NCBI GenBank assembly: GCA_031259875.1
Contig: JAIRKW010000149.1
Coordinates: 1-21,190 of the forward strand
Source: Campylobacteraceae bacterium
Lineage (GTDB): Bacteria; Campylobacterota; Campylobacteria; Campylobacterales; Campylobacteraceae
Length of the DNA: 21,190 nt
Direction of reading: 5' to 3'
Position numbers and translations under genes: made by a program. Each line of letters starts with the position of its first letter. Position 1 is the first letter of the stretch. This document shows, in pieces, positions 8,372 to 14,861 of the stretch. A model generated the notes under the pieces. It saw nothing but the letters and a program-made list of their open reading frames with translations. It was not told the DNA's origin and did no database searches.

Positions 8372-9262
8372 TTAACTTTCTAATATAGTAAAACCATCAT
8401 TATCGAGTCCTAGTTTAACAACTTTAAACTTTGGAAATGATAATTTTAACGCGTTTAGCAAACTATCGGAGTGCTTATCATAAACCAAATTTAAAAAACT
8501 TGAGCCGCTTCCCGAAAGCGTGCTAAGAAGCGCGTCCTTTTCGTAAGCTATGCGCCTTACATCAAAAAGTTCGCTCAAGGCTTGCATGCGGATATTCTCG
8601 TGCATTACATCCTTTGAAGCAATTTTAAGCATATCCCACTGCTCGCCTACGAAAGCAGCGCTCAAAAGCGCGGCATGAGATAGATTAAAAACTGCATCTT
8701 TTATTTTATACTGCCGTGGTAAAATACTGCGCGAATGCTTTGTGGACATCGCAACATTCGGCACCACAACTACGGCTTTCAATGTATCAGGAAGCTCTTT
8801 TTTAATTTTAATAACTTTGCCGTTTTCAACTACAGCAGATATAAAACCTCCGTAAACTGCAGGCGCAATATTGTCCGGATGCGTCTCGTAAATAAGAGCA
8901 CGGTTTACAATATTGTCTCTGTCTGCTTTAAAGCACGCCATTTTATAGGCTGCGGCTATCGCACCTACTATAACCGATGATGAACTGCCAAGCCCTCTTG
9001 AAAACGGTATAGAGTTAAAAAAAGAAAATCTAAAGTTATCCTTTTTTCCCGTAAGTTCTTTGTATATATCATAAAAAATATTAACAAATGTATTATTTGT
9101 CTTCACATGAGGTTTTTCACTGCCCTCGCCTTTTACAGATATAGAGAAGTAACTTGAATTTTCTATGACAGTTTCATTGTAAAGTTTTAAAGCAAGTCCC
9201 AAAGTGTCAAACCCTGGTCCTAAATTTGCGCTTGTAGCCGGAACTTTTATCTTAATTCTCAA
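8372..9262 (-). CDS. thrB: Homoserine kinase
   Basis: ThrB phosphorylates homoserine to O-phosphohomoserine in threonine synthesis. It is a GHMP kinase: the 296-residue protein has the N-terminal PATSANLGPGFDTLGLAL (8-25), the ATP-binding glycine/serine loop SRGLGSSSS (88-96), ETHPDNIAPAVYGGF (about 126-140) and the C-terminal LSGSGSSFL (about 250). Length is typical. The start is TTG at 9262 with AGGAG 5 nt upstream; that site overlaps the stop of the preceding tsaB-like gene (8-nt gap), which argues for coupled expression. thrA and thrC are not in the window, so the gene is separated from the rest of its pathway and travels with the infB cluster, as I recall for Campylobacter. Confidence 0.95.
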   Translation of the reverse strand: MRIKIKVPATSANLGPGFDTLGLALKLYNETVIENSSYFSISVKGEGSEKPHVKTNNTFVNIFYDIYKELTGKKDNFRFSFFNSIPFSRGLGSSSSVIVGAIAAAYKMACFKADRDNIVNRALIYETHPDNIAPAVYGGFISAVVENGKVIKIKKELPDTLKAVVVVPNVAMSTKHSRSILPRQYKIKDAVFNLSHAALLSAAFVGEQWDMLKIASKDVMHENIRMQALSELFDVRRIAYEKDALLSTLSGSGSSFLNLVYDKHSDSLLNALKLSFPKFKVVKLGLDNDGFTILES

Positions 9263-9270
9263 CTCTTCTC

Positions 9271-9711
9271 CTAAACTGCGGGTAAAATATATAGAGGCTC
9301 ATTTTCACTTTCAAATAGACTTTTATCTAAAATTAAAGGCAAAGTAAAACGAGCCGCTTCATTTATCGGATTTTCTTTCAGCACAATACCCTCTTTTTCT
9401 TTAAAAAACCATTGTGAACCAAGAGCTTTAATGGGAGAATTGGCATTAAAAGCAAATCCTTCGCATGCCAAAAGCGGTATTTTAAGCGCGATAGAGAGAC
9501 TTTTTAAAAAAATATAGCTTACTTTAATGGACATAAAACTGCCCGGACCATTTGTATAAAAAAGCATACCTATATCATAAGAATGCAAAACTTCATCAAA
9601 TATTTTCGCAAGCGCCTCGCTTGAGGGCTCACTGCTCTCAAATGTTTTAATAAGAGTGTTTTGATTATAAATTCCCACTATTAATGGCGACGAGAGTGCA
9701 ATCACAAGCAC
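9271..9711 (-). CDS. TsaB-like protein, probable partner in tRNA t6A modification (short form)
   Basis: The 146-residue protein resembles the N-terminal half of TsaB, the ASKHA-fold partner of TsaD in forming threonylcarbamoyladenosine at tRNA position 37. Supporting features are the N-terminal VLVIALSSPLIVGIY strand-turn-strand and FYTNGPGSFMSIKVSYIFLK, equivalent to the family GPGSFTGLR segment. The protein is short compared with the 220-230 residues of E. coli TsaB, and the C-terminal part is not recognisable to me; short forms appear usual in Campylobacterota. The reading frame opens at GTG 9711 (a second GTG follows at 9705), with no clear ribosome binding site, 14 nt after the lpxC stop. 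Function in t6A is inferred; a scaffold-only role is possible. Confidence 0.75.
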   Translation of the reverse strand: MLVIALSSPLIVGIYNQNTLIKTFESSEPSSEALAKIFDEVLHSYDIGMLFYTNGPGSFMSIKVSYIFLKSLSIALKIPLLACEGFAFNANSPIKALGSQWFFKEKEGIVLKENPINEAARFTLPLILDKSLFESENEPLYILPAV

Positions 9712-9725
9712 GTCTATTTTGTTTT

Positions 9726-10607
9726 TTATGCGAATGCCTTTTCATGCCAAACAGCTTTGCTGATAGTTTTGACCTCATAATTTTGCGGGTCTTTGAGTAT
9801 CTCTTTTGTAAGCAAGTGGTTTAATTTATGACTTCCGGCATATGAGTCGTAATTGCCAAGCATAGGAAATCCAAGCAAGCACAAATCACCGATAGCATCT
9901 AAGATTTTATGACGTACAAACTCGTTTGGAAAGCGAAGTCCTTCCGGATTTAGTATCTTTTTTTCATCCATAATGATAGCATTATCCAAAGAACCACCAA
10001 GTCCAAGCCCCATACTGCGCAACAGCTGTACATCTTTCAAAAATCCAAAAGTTCTTGCTCTTGCTATATGCTCTAGAAAATTTTGCTTGCCGAATTCATA
10101 TATATATTCCTGCCTGCCGATAACAGGATGTGCAAAATCAATAATAAAATGATATACAGGATTTGTAGAAGGGCTAACGCGCACAAATTTATCGCCGTCT
10201 TTTACTTCGACATCACGCTTAATGACAATGACTTTTTTATGTGCATCCAGCTCTCTTATACCGGCTTCATCCAACATCATGCAAAAGCTGGCACTACTGC
10301 CGTCCATTACTGGTACTTCCATACCGCTAACGGTAATACGCAGATTATCTATACCGTAAGAGTTGACAGCTGACAACAGATGCTCTATGGTTGAGATTGA
10401 ACTATCTTCTCCCGCACCGATAACTGTCGCCATTTGTGTATTTACAACATATTGCGGGAGTGCTGGTACTGTTACTCCGATATCGCTTCTGTAAAAGACG
10501 ATACCGCTGTTAGCTTCCAAAGGCTCTAAAATAATGCTTATTGGCTCACCTTTATGAAGTCCGATACCTACACTCTCCACCCTATTTAGGATGGTCGTTT
10601 GATTCAA
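9726..10607 (-). CDS. lpxC: UDP-3-O-acyl-N-acetylglucosamine deacetylase
   Basis: LpxC is the zinc-dependent deacetylase that commits UDP-GlcNAc to lipid A synthesis. The 293-residue protein carries the expected catalytic set: TIEHLLSA with Glu75 and His76, HKILD with His233 and Asp237 (zinc ligands together with His76), and AGSHK with His260 as the likely acid/base. Other family blocks are SVGIGLHKGEP (12-22), VPVMDGSS (98-105) and ARTFGF (about 184). The start is TTG at 10607, preceded by GAGAGG with about 8 nt spacing; there is no ATG nearby and the N-terminus matches the family from this point. An 81-nt gap separates it from the M23 peptidase gene upstream and contains a possible extended -10 promoter, so lpxC may have its own transcript start. 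Confidence 0.96.
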   Translation of the reverse strand: MNQTTILNRVESVGIGLHKGEPISIILEPLEANSGIVFYRSDIGVTVPALPQYVVNTQMATVIGAGEDSSISTIEHLLSAVNSYGIDNLRITVSGMEVPVMDGSSASFCMMLDEAGIRELDAHKKVIVIKRDVEVKDGDKFVRVSPSTNPVYHFIIDFAHPVIGRQEYIYEFGKQNFLEHIARARTFGFLKDVQLLRSMGLGLGGSLDNAIIMDEKKILNPEGLRFPNEFVRHKILDAIGDLCLLGFPMLGNYDSYAGSHKLNHLLTKEILKDPQNYEVKTISKAVWHEKAFA

Positions 10608-10649
10608 TTCTCTTACCTCTCTTTAAAACTCTATAAAAACTAATCTGTA

Positions 10650-10659
10650 TTTATACCAT
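10650..10659 (-). promoter_or_regulatory. Possible extended -10 promoter for lpxC
   Basis: Read on the minus strand the sequence is ATGGTATAAA, an extended -10 (TGG then TATAAA) about 43 nt before the lpxC TTG start. No -35 resembling TTGACA is present, which is normal in Campylobacterota, where -35 is poorly conserved. It lies in the only sizeable gap between the M23 gene and lpxC. Weak evidence on its own. Confidence 0.35.
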
Positions 10660-10668
10660 ATTTTCTAT

Positions 10669-10685
10669 TAGTAAATTATTTACTA
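10669..10685. repeat. Perfect inverted repeat upstream of lpxC
   Basis: TAGTAAAT and ATTTACTA form 8-base perfect arms around one T. The repeat starts just after the stop of the M23 peptidase gene and ends about 10 bases upstream of the possible lpxC -10. It has only two G:C pairs and no following T run on the minus strand, so it is a poor terminator and a better candidate for an operator; chance is also possible in such AT-rich DNA. Confidence 0.35.
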
Positions 10686-10688
10686 TTA

Positions 10689-12059
10689 TTATTTTTCACC
10701 GTTTATTAGGCTCTTTGCATTATTTATAACCTCAAACAGATTATCTCTCATCCACCTCTCATCCATCCACTCTTCAGGCCTTACCTCTATGCCTTGTATG
10801 GCTATGCCAAAATGCAAATGGTCACCAAACGCAAAGCCTGTTCTGCCTGTTTTGGCTATAACTTGCCCAACCATTACACTATCACCTTCCTGTACCAATA
10901 AACTTGAACAATGTCCATACAGTGAGTAGATACCAAAACCATGGTCAATAACAACTGTTTTACCGTATATGCCGTTATCACCGGCAAATACGACTTTGCC
11001 TCTATTGCTTACAGTGATATTTGCTCCGGACGTACTGGCCAAATCAAGTCCTAAATGATACGACTCACTCACCTTCTTTTTACCGTACTCATACGTCCTA
11101 AAATCACCATAACTTGCCACAACTGCACCATTTTTCAAAGGATAAAACGGCTCAAGTGAAAAATATCTGGTATAACTCATATTGTCAGTAACTGTCCCGA
11201 TTGTTTTAACACTCTCTTTTCTTAAAGTGTCATTGATAAACATAAACTTCTCAATCGCACTCATATCCTGAGTTTTGTCATCGTCTATATCGCGCGCTAA
11301 AGAGGCTATAGAGTTATTTAAAAAAGTATCACTAAGAGTGATTTTAGAACTTTTATAATTTTTATCCTGCAAATAATATCTTATCCTCTCCCGCGCTATA
11401 TTGCCTGCAAGGTCGGTTACTACTATCTCTGCGTTCAAAAGATTTTTCTGCTCTCTTGGCCATGATATAAGCGCTATATAATATCCATCCTTTTCAAATG
11501 GAACAGCCTTAAACTTTTTGCCAAAATTCGTTTGAATATACACTTCATTCATATTGGCATCTTCGGCTTTAAATACCACAACTCCAATACCGCCTTTTGT
11601 TATCTTGTAAGAGTTTGCCACCACATAAGCTATCGGGTCTTGCTTGTCCACTATAATAACGGACTCTTTGATAATTTTATTGCCCATAAAAAAATTCCAA
11701 AAGCTATGGTCAACGACCTCGTAACTAAGCATATATTGGTTTTTTTTGCTATAGAAACCTTTTTTGGGGAAAGTGATATTAAACTCAAGCTCCTTATTCT
11801 GTGTACTATACTTTTCATTAAACAGCGTTATACTGTTCTCGCCGTCGCTAAGTTGTATTAAAACACGCTTAAAGCCGCTTTCATCGGTCATTTTAACATT
11901 TAAAGGTTTTTTTAAATTCCAATAGATAGTTTCGTCTGCAAAAACTTGCGGCGGTTCTCTCTCAAACATTTTTGAGTTATAAATAAATGCCATCAACAAT
12001 ATAATAACAAGCGATATAATTAAAAGTGTCCTTTTTGAACTTTTATTTTTTCGTGCCAT
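10689..12059 (-). CDS. Membrane-anchored M23 family metallopeptidase (peptidoglycan endopeptidase)
   Basis: The 456-residue protein has a basic N-terminus and one membrane segment (about 12-27, TLLIISLVIILLMAFI), a long periplasmic domain of about 280 residues of beta-rich type, and a C-terminal LytM/M23 domain. Zinc-site residues are present: HLGLD with His335 and Asp339, a YGH motif near residue 383, and HLHFG with His414 and His416. This points to an active endopeptidase that cuts cross-links in peptidoglycan; in related bacteria such enzymes shape the cell, but the exact role here is inference. The ATG overlaps the 3' end of the DHH gene by 17 nt, with AAAGGA 10 nt upstream. As I recall, C. 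jejuni also has an M23 peptidase beside lpxC. Confidence 0.9.
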   Translation of the reverse strand: MARKNKSSKRTLLIISLVIILLMAFIYNSKMFEREPPQVFADETIYWNLKKPLNVKMTDESGFKRVLIQLSDGENSITLFNEKYSTQNKELEFNITFPKKGFYSKKNQYMLSYEVVDHSFWNFFMGNKIIKESVIIVDKQDPIAYVVANSYKITKGGIGVVVFKAEDANMNEVYIQTNFGKKFKAVPFEKDGYYIALISWPREQKNLLNAEIVVTDLAGNIARERIRYYLQDKNYKSSKITLSDTFLNNSIASLARDIDDDKTQDMSAIEKFMFINDTLRKESVKTIGTVTDNMSYTRYFSLEPFYPLKNGAVVASYGDFRTYEYGKKKVSESYHLGLDLASTSGANITVSNRGKVVFAGDNGIYGKTVVIDHGFGIYSLYGHCSSLLVQEGDSVMVGQVIAKTGRTGFAFGDHLHFGIAIQGIEVRPEEWMDERWMRDNLFEVINNAKSLINGEK

Positions 12060-13017
12060 ATTCTTTCATTCCTTTATCAAATTCATTAAGTATCATTTTT
12101 GCTATATCTTCCGCATGCATCATAGAGCTCTCAAAGCCCGCTGCTCCAAAGTGTCCGCCGCCGCCAAATTTTAAAGCTATCTTGGAAACATCAAGATAAT
12201 TTTTACTTCTAAGAGAAATCTTAAAACTGCCGTCTTCTTCTTCTAAAATCATCACCGCCATCTCAACGCTTACAATATCTCTTATAAGGTTTATGATATC
12301 TTCCGTATCTTCTCTTTTAGCTCCGGTACGCTTTAAATCCTCCTGCCATATAAATAGCAGTCCGACCATACCATTTCGCAGCAAATCAAAACTCTTCGCA
12401 GCATACTCTCTAAGGCGAAATCTAGCCAGCGGAACGCTCTGCTTCAACTGTTTTGAGATAAGCACAGGGTCTGCACCAAAATTTACAAGTTCACCCATAT
12501 CAAAAAAAGTTGAGGCATTCATTGTACCATATGCAAAAAAACCGGTATCATCAATCGTACCAATGTATAAGCATGAAGCTGCTTCTGGAGTAAACTTGAT
12601 ATTGTTTTGCTTAAGCATCTCATATACAACCATACTCGCACTTGAGTTTGGACTGACGACAAGATTTATATCGCCGAAATTTGAGTTTGTAAGATGATGG
12701 TCTATATTAATTACAAAAGCTCTTTTTTTTATCACTTCTATATTTAAACCAGTTCTGTCAAAATTTGCACAGTCACACACTATTACCATATCAAATTTAG
12801 ACGGCAGATATGAGTGTATCTCGTTAAAATAAGGCATAAAACGTAATTTTTTAGGCAGATTTTCTGTAGCATTAAATAAAAATACATTTTTGCCCTCTTT
12901 TTGCAAAATGCCATACAGCGCCAAACTACAGCCAAGCGTATCGCAATCGGGAATAATATGTGACACAAGTACAATATCTTTGGCTTCTTTTATCGCCTGC
13001 CACGCAGTTTTAAACAT
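12043..13017 (-). CDS. DHH/DHHA1 family phosphoesterase (NrnA-like nanoRNase/pAp phosphatase)
   Basis: The 324-residue protein has the DHH-domain motifs in order: VSHIIPDCDTLGC (18-30, Asp24 and Asp26), VIVCDCANFDRTG (78-90, Asp82), INIDHHLTNSNFGD with the DHH triad at 106-108, and a C-terminal DHHA1 domain with GGGGHFGAAG (about 284-293). Such proteins are manganese-dependent enzymes that degrade short RNA oligonucleotides, and some also hydrolyse pAp or cyclic dinucleotides; which substrate applies here cannot be decided. It is the first gene of the long minus-strand train; the ATG has AAGGAG 11 nt upstream, a somewhat long spacing, and a TATAAT promoter element lies 30 nt upstream. Not RecJ: it is far too short. 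Confidence 0.9.
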   Translation of the reverse strand: MFKTAWQAIKEAKDIVLVSHIIPDCDTLGCSLALYGILQKEGKNVFLFNATENLPKKLRFMPYFNEIHSYLPSKFDMVIVCDCANFDRTGLNIEVIKKRAFVINIDHHLTNSNFGDINLVVSPNSSASMVVYEMLKQNNIKFTPEAASCLYIGTIDDTGFFAYGTMNASTFFDMGELVNFGADPVLISKQLKQSVPLARFRLREYAAKSFDLLRNGMVGLLFIWQEDLKRTGAKREDTEDIINLIRDIVSVEMAVMILEEEDGSFKISLRSKNYLDVSKIALKFGGGGHFGAAGFESSMMHAEDIAKMILNEFDKGMKEYGTKK

Positions 13018-13046
13018 AAAAAAACGGACTCCTTAAAATAGGGGGA

Positions 13047-13052
13047 ATTATA
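13047..13052 (-). promoter_or_regulatory. -10 box of the DHH-to-xseA gene train
   Basis: The minus strand reads GAATATAATTCCCCC, with a perfect TATAAT 30 nt before the DHH phosphoesterase ATG. Position and match make it the best promoter for the long minus-strand train. A recognisable -35 is absent, as is usual in this phylum. A 14-base palindrome lies just upstream of the box. Confidence 0.6.
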
Positions 13053-13056
13053 TTCT

Positions 13057-13070
13057 GTTTTAGCTAAAAC
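13057..13070. repeat. Perfect 14-base palindrome in the divergent promoter region
   Basis: GTTTTAGCTAAAAC is a perfect palindrome. Relative to the minus-strand -10 box it fills the spacer up to the -35 position, a place where a bound protein would block RNA polymerase. It could be an operator for the DHH train; no known regulator is assigned. Confidence 0.4.
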
Positions 13071-13107
13071 TTTAGTAATATTTTTACGCTTAAAATTATA
13101 TATTACA

Positions 13108-13126
13108 AACTATGATAATCATTTTC
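13108..13126 (+). promoter_or_regulatory. Fur box upstream of exbB-exbD-tonB
   Basis: The 19-base stretch AACTATGATAATCATTTTC matches the classical Fur consensus GATAATGATAATCATTATC at 15 of 19 positions by eye, including the full core TGATAATCATT. It lies about 30 bases upstream of the exbB -10 box and 75 upstream of the exbB ATG. Iron repression of TonB energising genes by Fur is well established, so both sequence and context support the call. Confidence 0.75.
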
Positions 13127-13151
13127 ATTAAAGCTAATATAAAAGTTAAAG

Positions 13152-13160
13152 TGCTATAAT
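13152..13160 (+). promoter_or_regulatory. Extended -10 promoter of exbB-exbD-tonB
   Basis: TGCTATAAT is a perfect extended -10 (TG, one base, TATAAT) 40 nt before the exbB ATG. It is followed by TCC, the same TATAATTCC string as in the divergent promoter. The Fur box lies directly upstream, about where -35 contacts would fall, so Fur binding should compete with RNA polymerase. Confidence 0.65.
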
Positions 13161-13200
13161 TCCGACTTTAAAAATATATAAAATCATTGAGGGTATTTTT

Positions 13201-13632
13201 ATGGAATTTATAAAAGAGTACATAGATTACGCCATATTCGGCGTACTTGGGTTGATGAGTGTTTTCTCTCTCGCGTTCGCCATTGAAAGAGTTATTTTTT
13301 ACAAAAGATATAATGTAAACAATTATACCAATGAAAATGAACTGGAAAATGATTTGACAAAAAACCTTACCACGCTCTCCATTATAGGTTCGAATGCACC
13401 TTATATAGGGCTTTTGGGAACTGTTGTAGGCGTTATGATAACTTTTTATGACATGGGCGTCAGTAAAGGAACGTTTGATACAAACTCTATTCTTATTGGA
13501 CTCTCTTTAGCCCTTAAAGCTACGGCTGCAGGACTTTTGGTGGCAATACCGACTTTGATGATATACACTATGTGTTTGAGGCAGGTAGACGTCGGCATAG
13601 CAAAATTTAAAGCGAACAAAAATGCGTCTTAA
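13201..13632 (+). CDS. exbB: ExbB, TonB-system proton-channel subunit (short form)
   Basis: ExbB forms the inner-membrane pentamer that, with ExbD, uses the proton gradient to drive TonB. The 143-residue protein has three membrane segments: about 8-28, then 58-78 including APYIGLLGTVVGVM (the MotA/TolQ/ExbB signature), and about 100-122 (LKATAAGLLVAIPTLMIY). It is the short ExbB form that lacks part of the cytoplasmic loop, as in Helicobacter. TolQ is a related alternative, but the adjacent exbD and tonB decide for ExbB. GAGGG lies 7 nt before the ATG. It heads a three-gene plus-strand operon under a likely Fur-controlled promoter and overlaps exbD by 11 nt. Confidence 0.92.
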   Translation: MEFIKEYIDYAIFGVLGLMSVFSLAFAIERVIFYKRYNVNNYTNENELENDLTKNLTTLSIIGSNAPYIGLLGTVVGVMITFYDMGVSKGTFDTNSILIGLSLALKATAAGLLVAIPTLMIYTMCLRQVDVGIAKFKANKNAS

Positions 13633-14017
13633 ACGACCTGATGGTATGAATGTAGTACCATTTATAGATGTTATGCTGGTGTTACTCTCTATTGTTTTAA
13701 CCGTTTCGACATTTATAGCGCAGGGGAAAATAAAAGTAGATTTACCCTCTGCTTCAAGCGCTATAATCACAAAAACCGTCGAAGAGCCGCCGCTTGAATT
13801 AATCATAGGTGAAAATGATAAGTTATACATAAACGATAATGAGGTTACGCTTGAGCAGTTTAAAGCTAGAGTTATACTGCTTAGAAACTCTGACGAGGTT
13901 ATTATTTTAGGCGATAAAATCAGTAGTTTCGGACGTTTTATAGATATTATTGATATCCTTAAAAACAAAGGGCACGAAAATATACAGATAGTAACAAAAC
14001 ATGAAAAAACAAAATAA
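13622..14017 (+). CDS. exbD: ExbD, TonB-system stator/rotor subunit
   Basis: ExbD is the second energising subunit of the TonB motor. The 131-residue protein has a short cytoplasmic start, a single membrane helix (about 11-32) in which VVPFIDVMLVLLSIVL places the conserved, probably proton-binding Asp at residue 16, and a periplasmic domain ending IIDILKNKGHENIQIVT, typical of ExbD/TolR. The ATG lies within the last codons of exbB (11-nt overlap) and the 3' end overlaps tonB by 17 nt, so all three genes are translationally linked and probably produced in fixed proportion. TolR is excluded mainly by the tonB neighbour. Confidence 0.93.
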   Translation: MRLKRPDGMNVVPFIDVMLVLLSIVLTVSTFIAQGKIKVDLPSASSAIITKTVEEPPLELIIGENDKLYINDNEVTLEQFKARVILLRNSDEVIILGDKISSFGRFIDIIDILKNKGHENIQIVTKHEKTK

Positions 14018-14675
14018 CGGTATCGGATTTCTAATCGGTTTCATACTTTCGTGTACTATACATGGCAGTCTTTTATATATTATTTATGAATATTTTATCA
14101 ATAATGAAAAAGAGGTTGTGGCGTTGCGCGAAAATTTAAAAGCACCGTTAAAAATGGCTTTGACATCGTTTGTTATGGAACAGCCCAAGGAACAGCCAAA
14201 AGAAGAGATACCAAAACCAAAGCAGCCAAAGCCAAAAATAGTAAAAAAAGAGCCTGTTCCAGTCCCTATTCCTGTAGAGGAGCCAAAAGAGGAGGAGATA
14301 GAAGAGAAAAAAAGCGACGATAATATTCCGCCGCCACTCCCGCAGATACAAGTACAAAACAGCGGAGCTGAAACAGTCTCATCCTCCATGATTGAAGATG
14401 ATCATATTATAGCGATTATCAGAGCAGCTATAGACAAAGAGGCAAAAAAAGACTACCCCTCAAAAGCAAAAAAATTGCGCATGGAAGGTATCGCCAAAAT
14501 TAAAATAAGAATAGATCAAAACGGCAAAATTACCCTATTGGAGATTAGTGAAAGTTCAGGTTTTTCAATGCTTGACCAAAGTGCATTAAAATCTATCCAA
14601 AAAGCTTCTAAAAATTTTCCCAAACCGCCTAAAGTTTTACTTTTTATCCTGCCTATCTCATACGAGCTTGTTTAA
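14001..14675 (+). CDS. tonB: TonB, energy transducer to outer-membrane receptors
   Basis: TonB spans the periplasm and powers uptake of iron complexes and vitamins through outer-membrane receptors. The 224-residue protein has an N-terminal membrane helix (about 8-30) with the conserved Ser17-xxx-His21 pair that interacts with ExbB/ExbD, a proline-rich, charged spacer (about 58-112, repeated KP and EP units such as PKPKQPKPK and PVPVPIPVEEP), and a C-terminal TonB domain (about 140-224) with YPSKAKKLRMEGIAKIKIRI, NGKITLLEISESSGFSMLD and a closing FILPISYELV. It overlaps exbD by 17 nt and has no strong ribosome binding site. No TonB-dependent receptor gene lies in the window, so the motor must serve receptors encoded elsewhere. 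Confidence 0.93.
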   Translation: MKKQNNGIGFLIGFILSCTIHGSLLYIIYEYFINNEKEVVALRENLKAPLKMALTSFVMEQPKEQPKEEIPKPKQPKPKIVKKEPVPVPIPVEEPKEEEIEEKKSDDNIPPPLPQIQVQNSGAETVSSSMIEDDHIIAIIRAAIDKEAKKDYPSKAKKLRMEGIAKIKIRIDQNGKITLLEISESSGFSMLDQSALKSIQKASKNFPKPPKVLLFILPISYELV

Positions 14676-14809
14676 TTTTGACATTATTTACCCAAACAGC
14701 AAAGCTTTATAAAAAAGTTAAAATAGCAAAATGTAACTTTTGCAAACCTCATAAAGTTCTAAAAAAAATTCCCATAAAATATTTTATATAGATAAAGTCG
14801 TTTTAATGT

Positions 14810-14832
14810 ATTTTGTGTGATAATCACAAAAT
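14810..14832. repeat. Inverted repeat upstream of the EamA transporter gene
   Basis: Arms ATTTTGTG (14810-14817) and CACAAAAT (14825-14832) flank a 7-base centre, and nested inside is TGTGATAATCACA. It ends 29 bases before the transporter's GTG start and is followed by TTTT. The TGTGA/TCACA half sites recall Crp/Fnr-family operators but with a shorter spacing than the classical site. It could instead be a weak terminator for tonB; with few G:C pairs I prefer an operator. Confidence 0.4.
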
Positions 14833-14861
14833 TTTTCAGTAACCACAAGTAAAGGTTTTAC

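Noticed and set aside
14084..14389. Minus-strand glycine/serine/phenylalanine-rich ORFs opposite tonB
   Set aside because: The repetitive composition is the antisense of the TonB proline/lysine/glutamate spacer, not a separate gene.
13201..14675. TolQ-TolR-TolA as an alternative reading of the plus-strand operon
   Set aside because: The third protein has the TonB SxxxH membrane motif, a short proline-rich spacer and a TonB C-terminal domain, and a Fur box precedes the operon; no tolB or pal follows.
14713..14741. Stem AAAAGTTA/TAACTTTT after tonB as a terminator
   Set aside because: It has a 13-base loop, only one G:C pair per arm and no T run after it; too weak to call.
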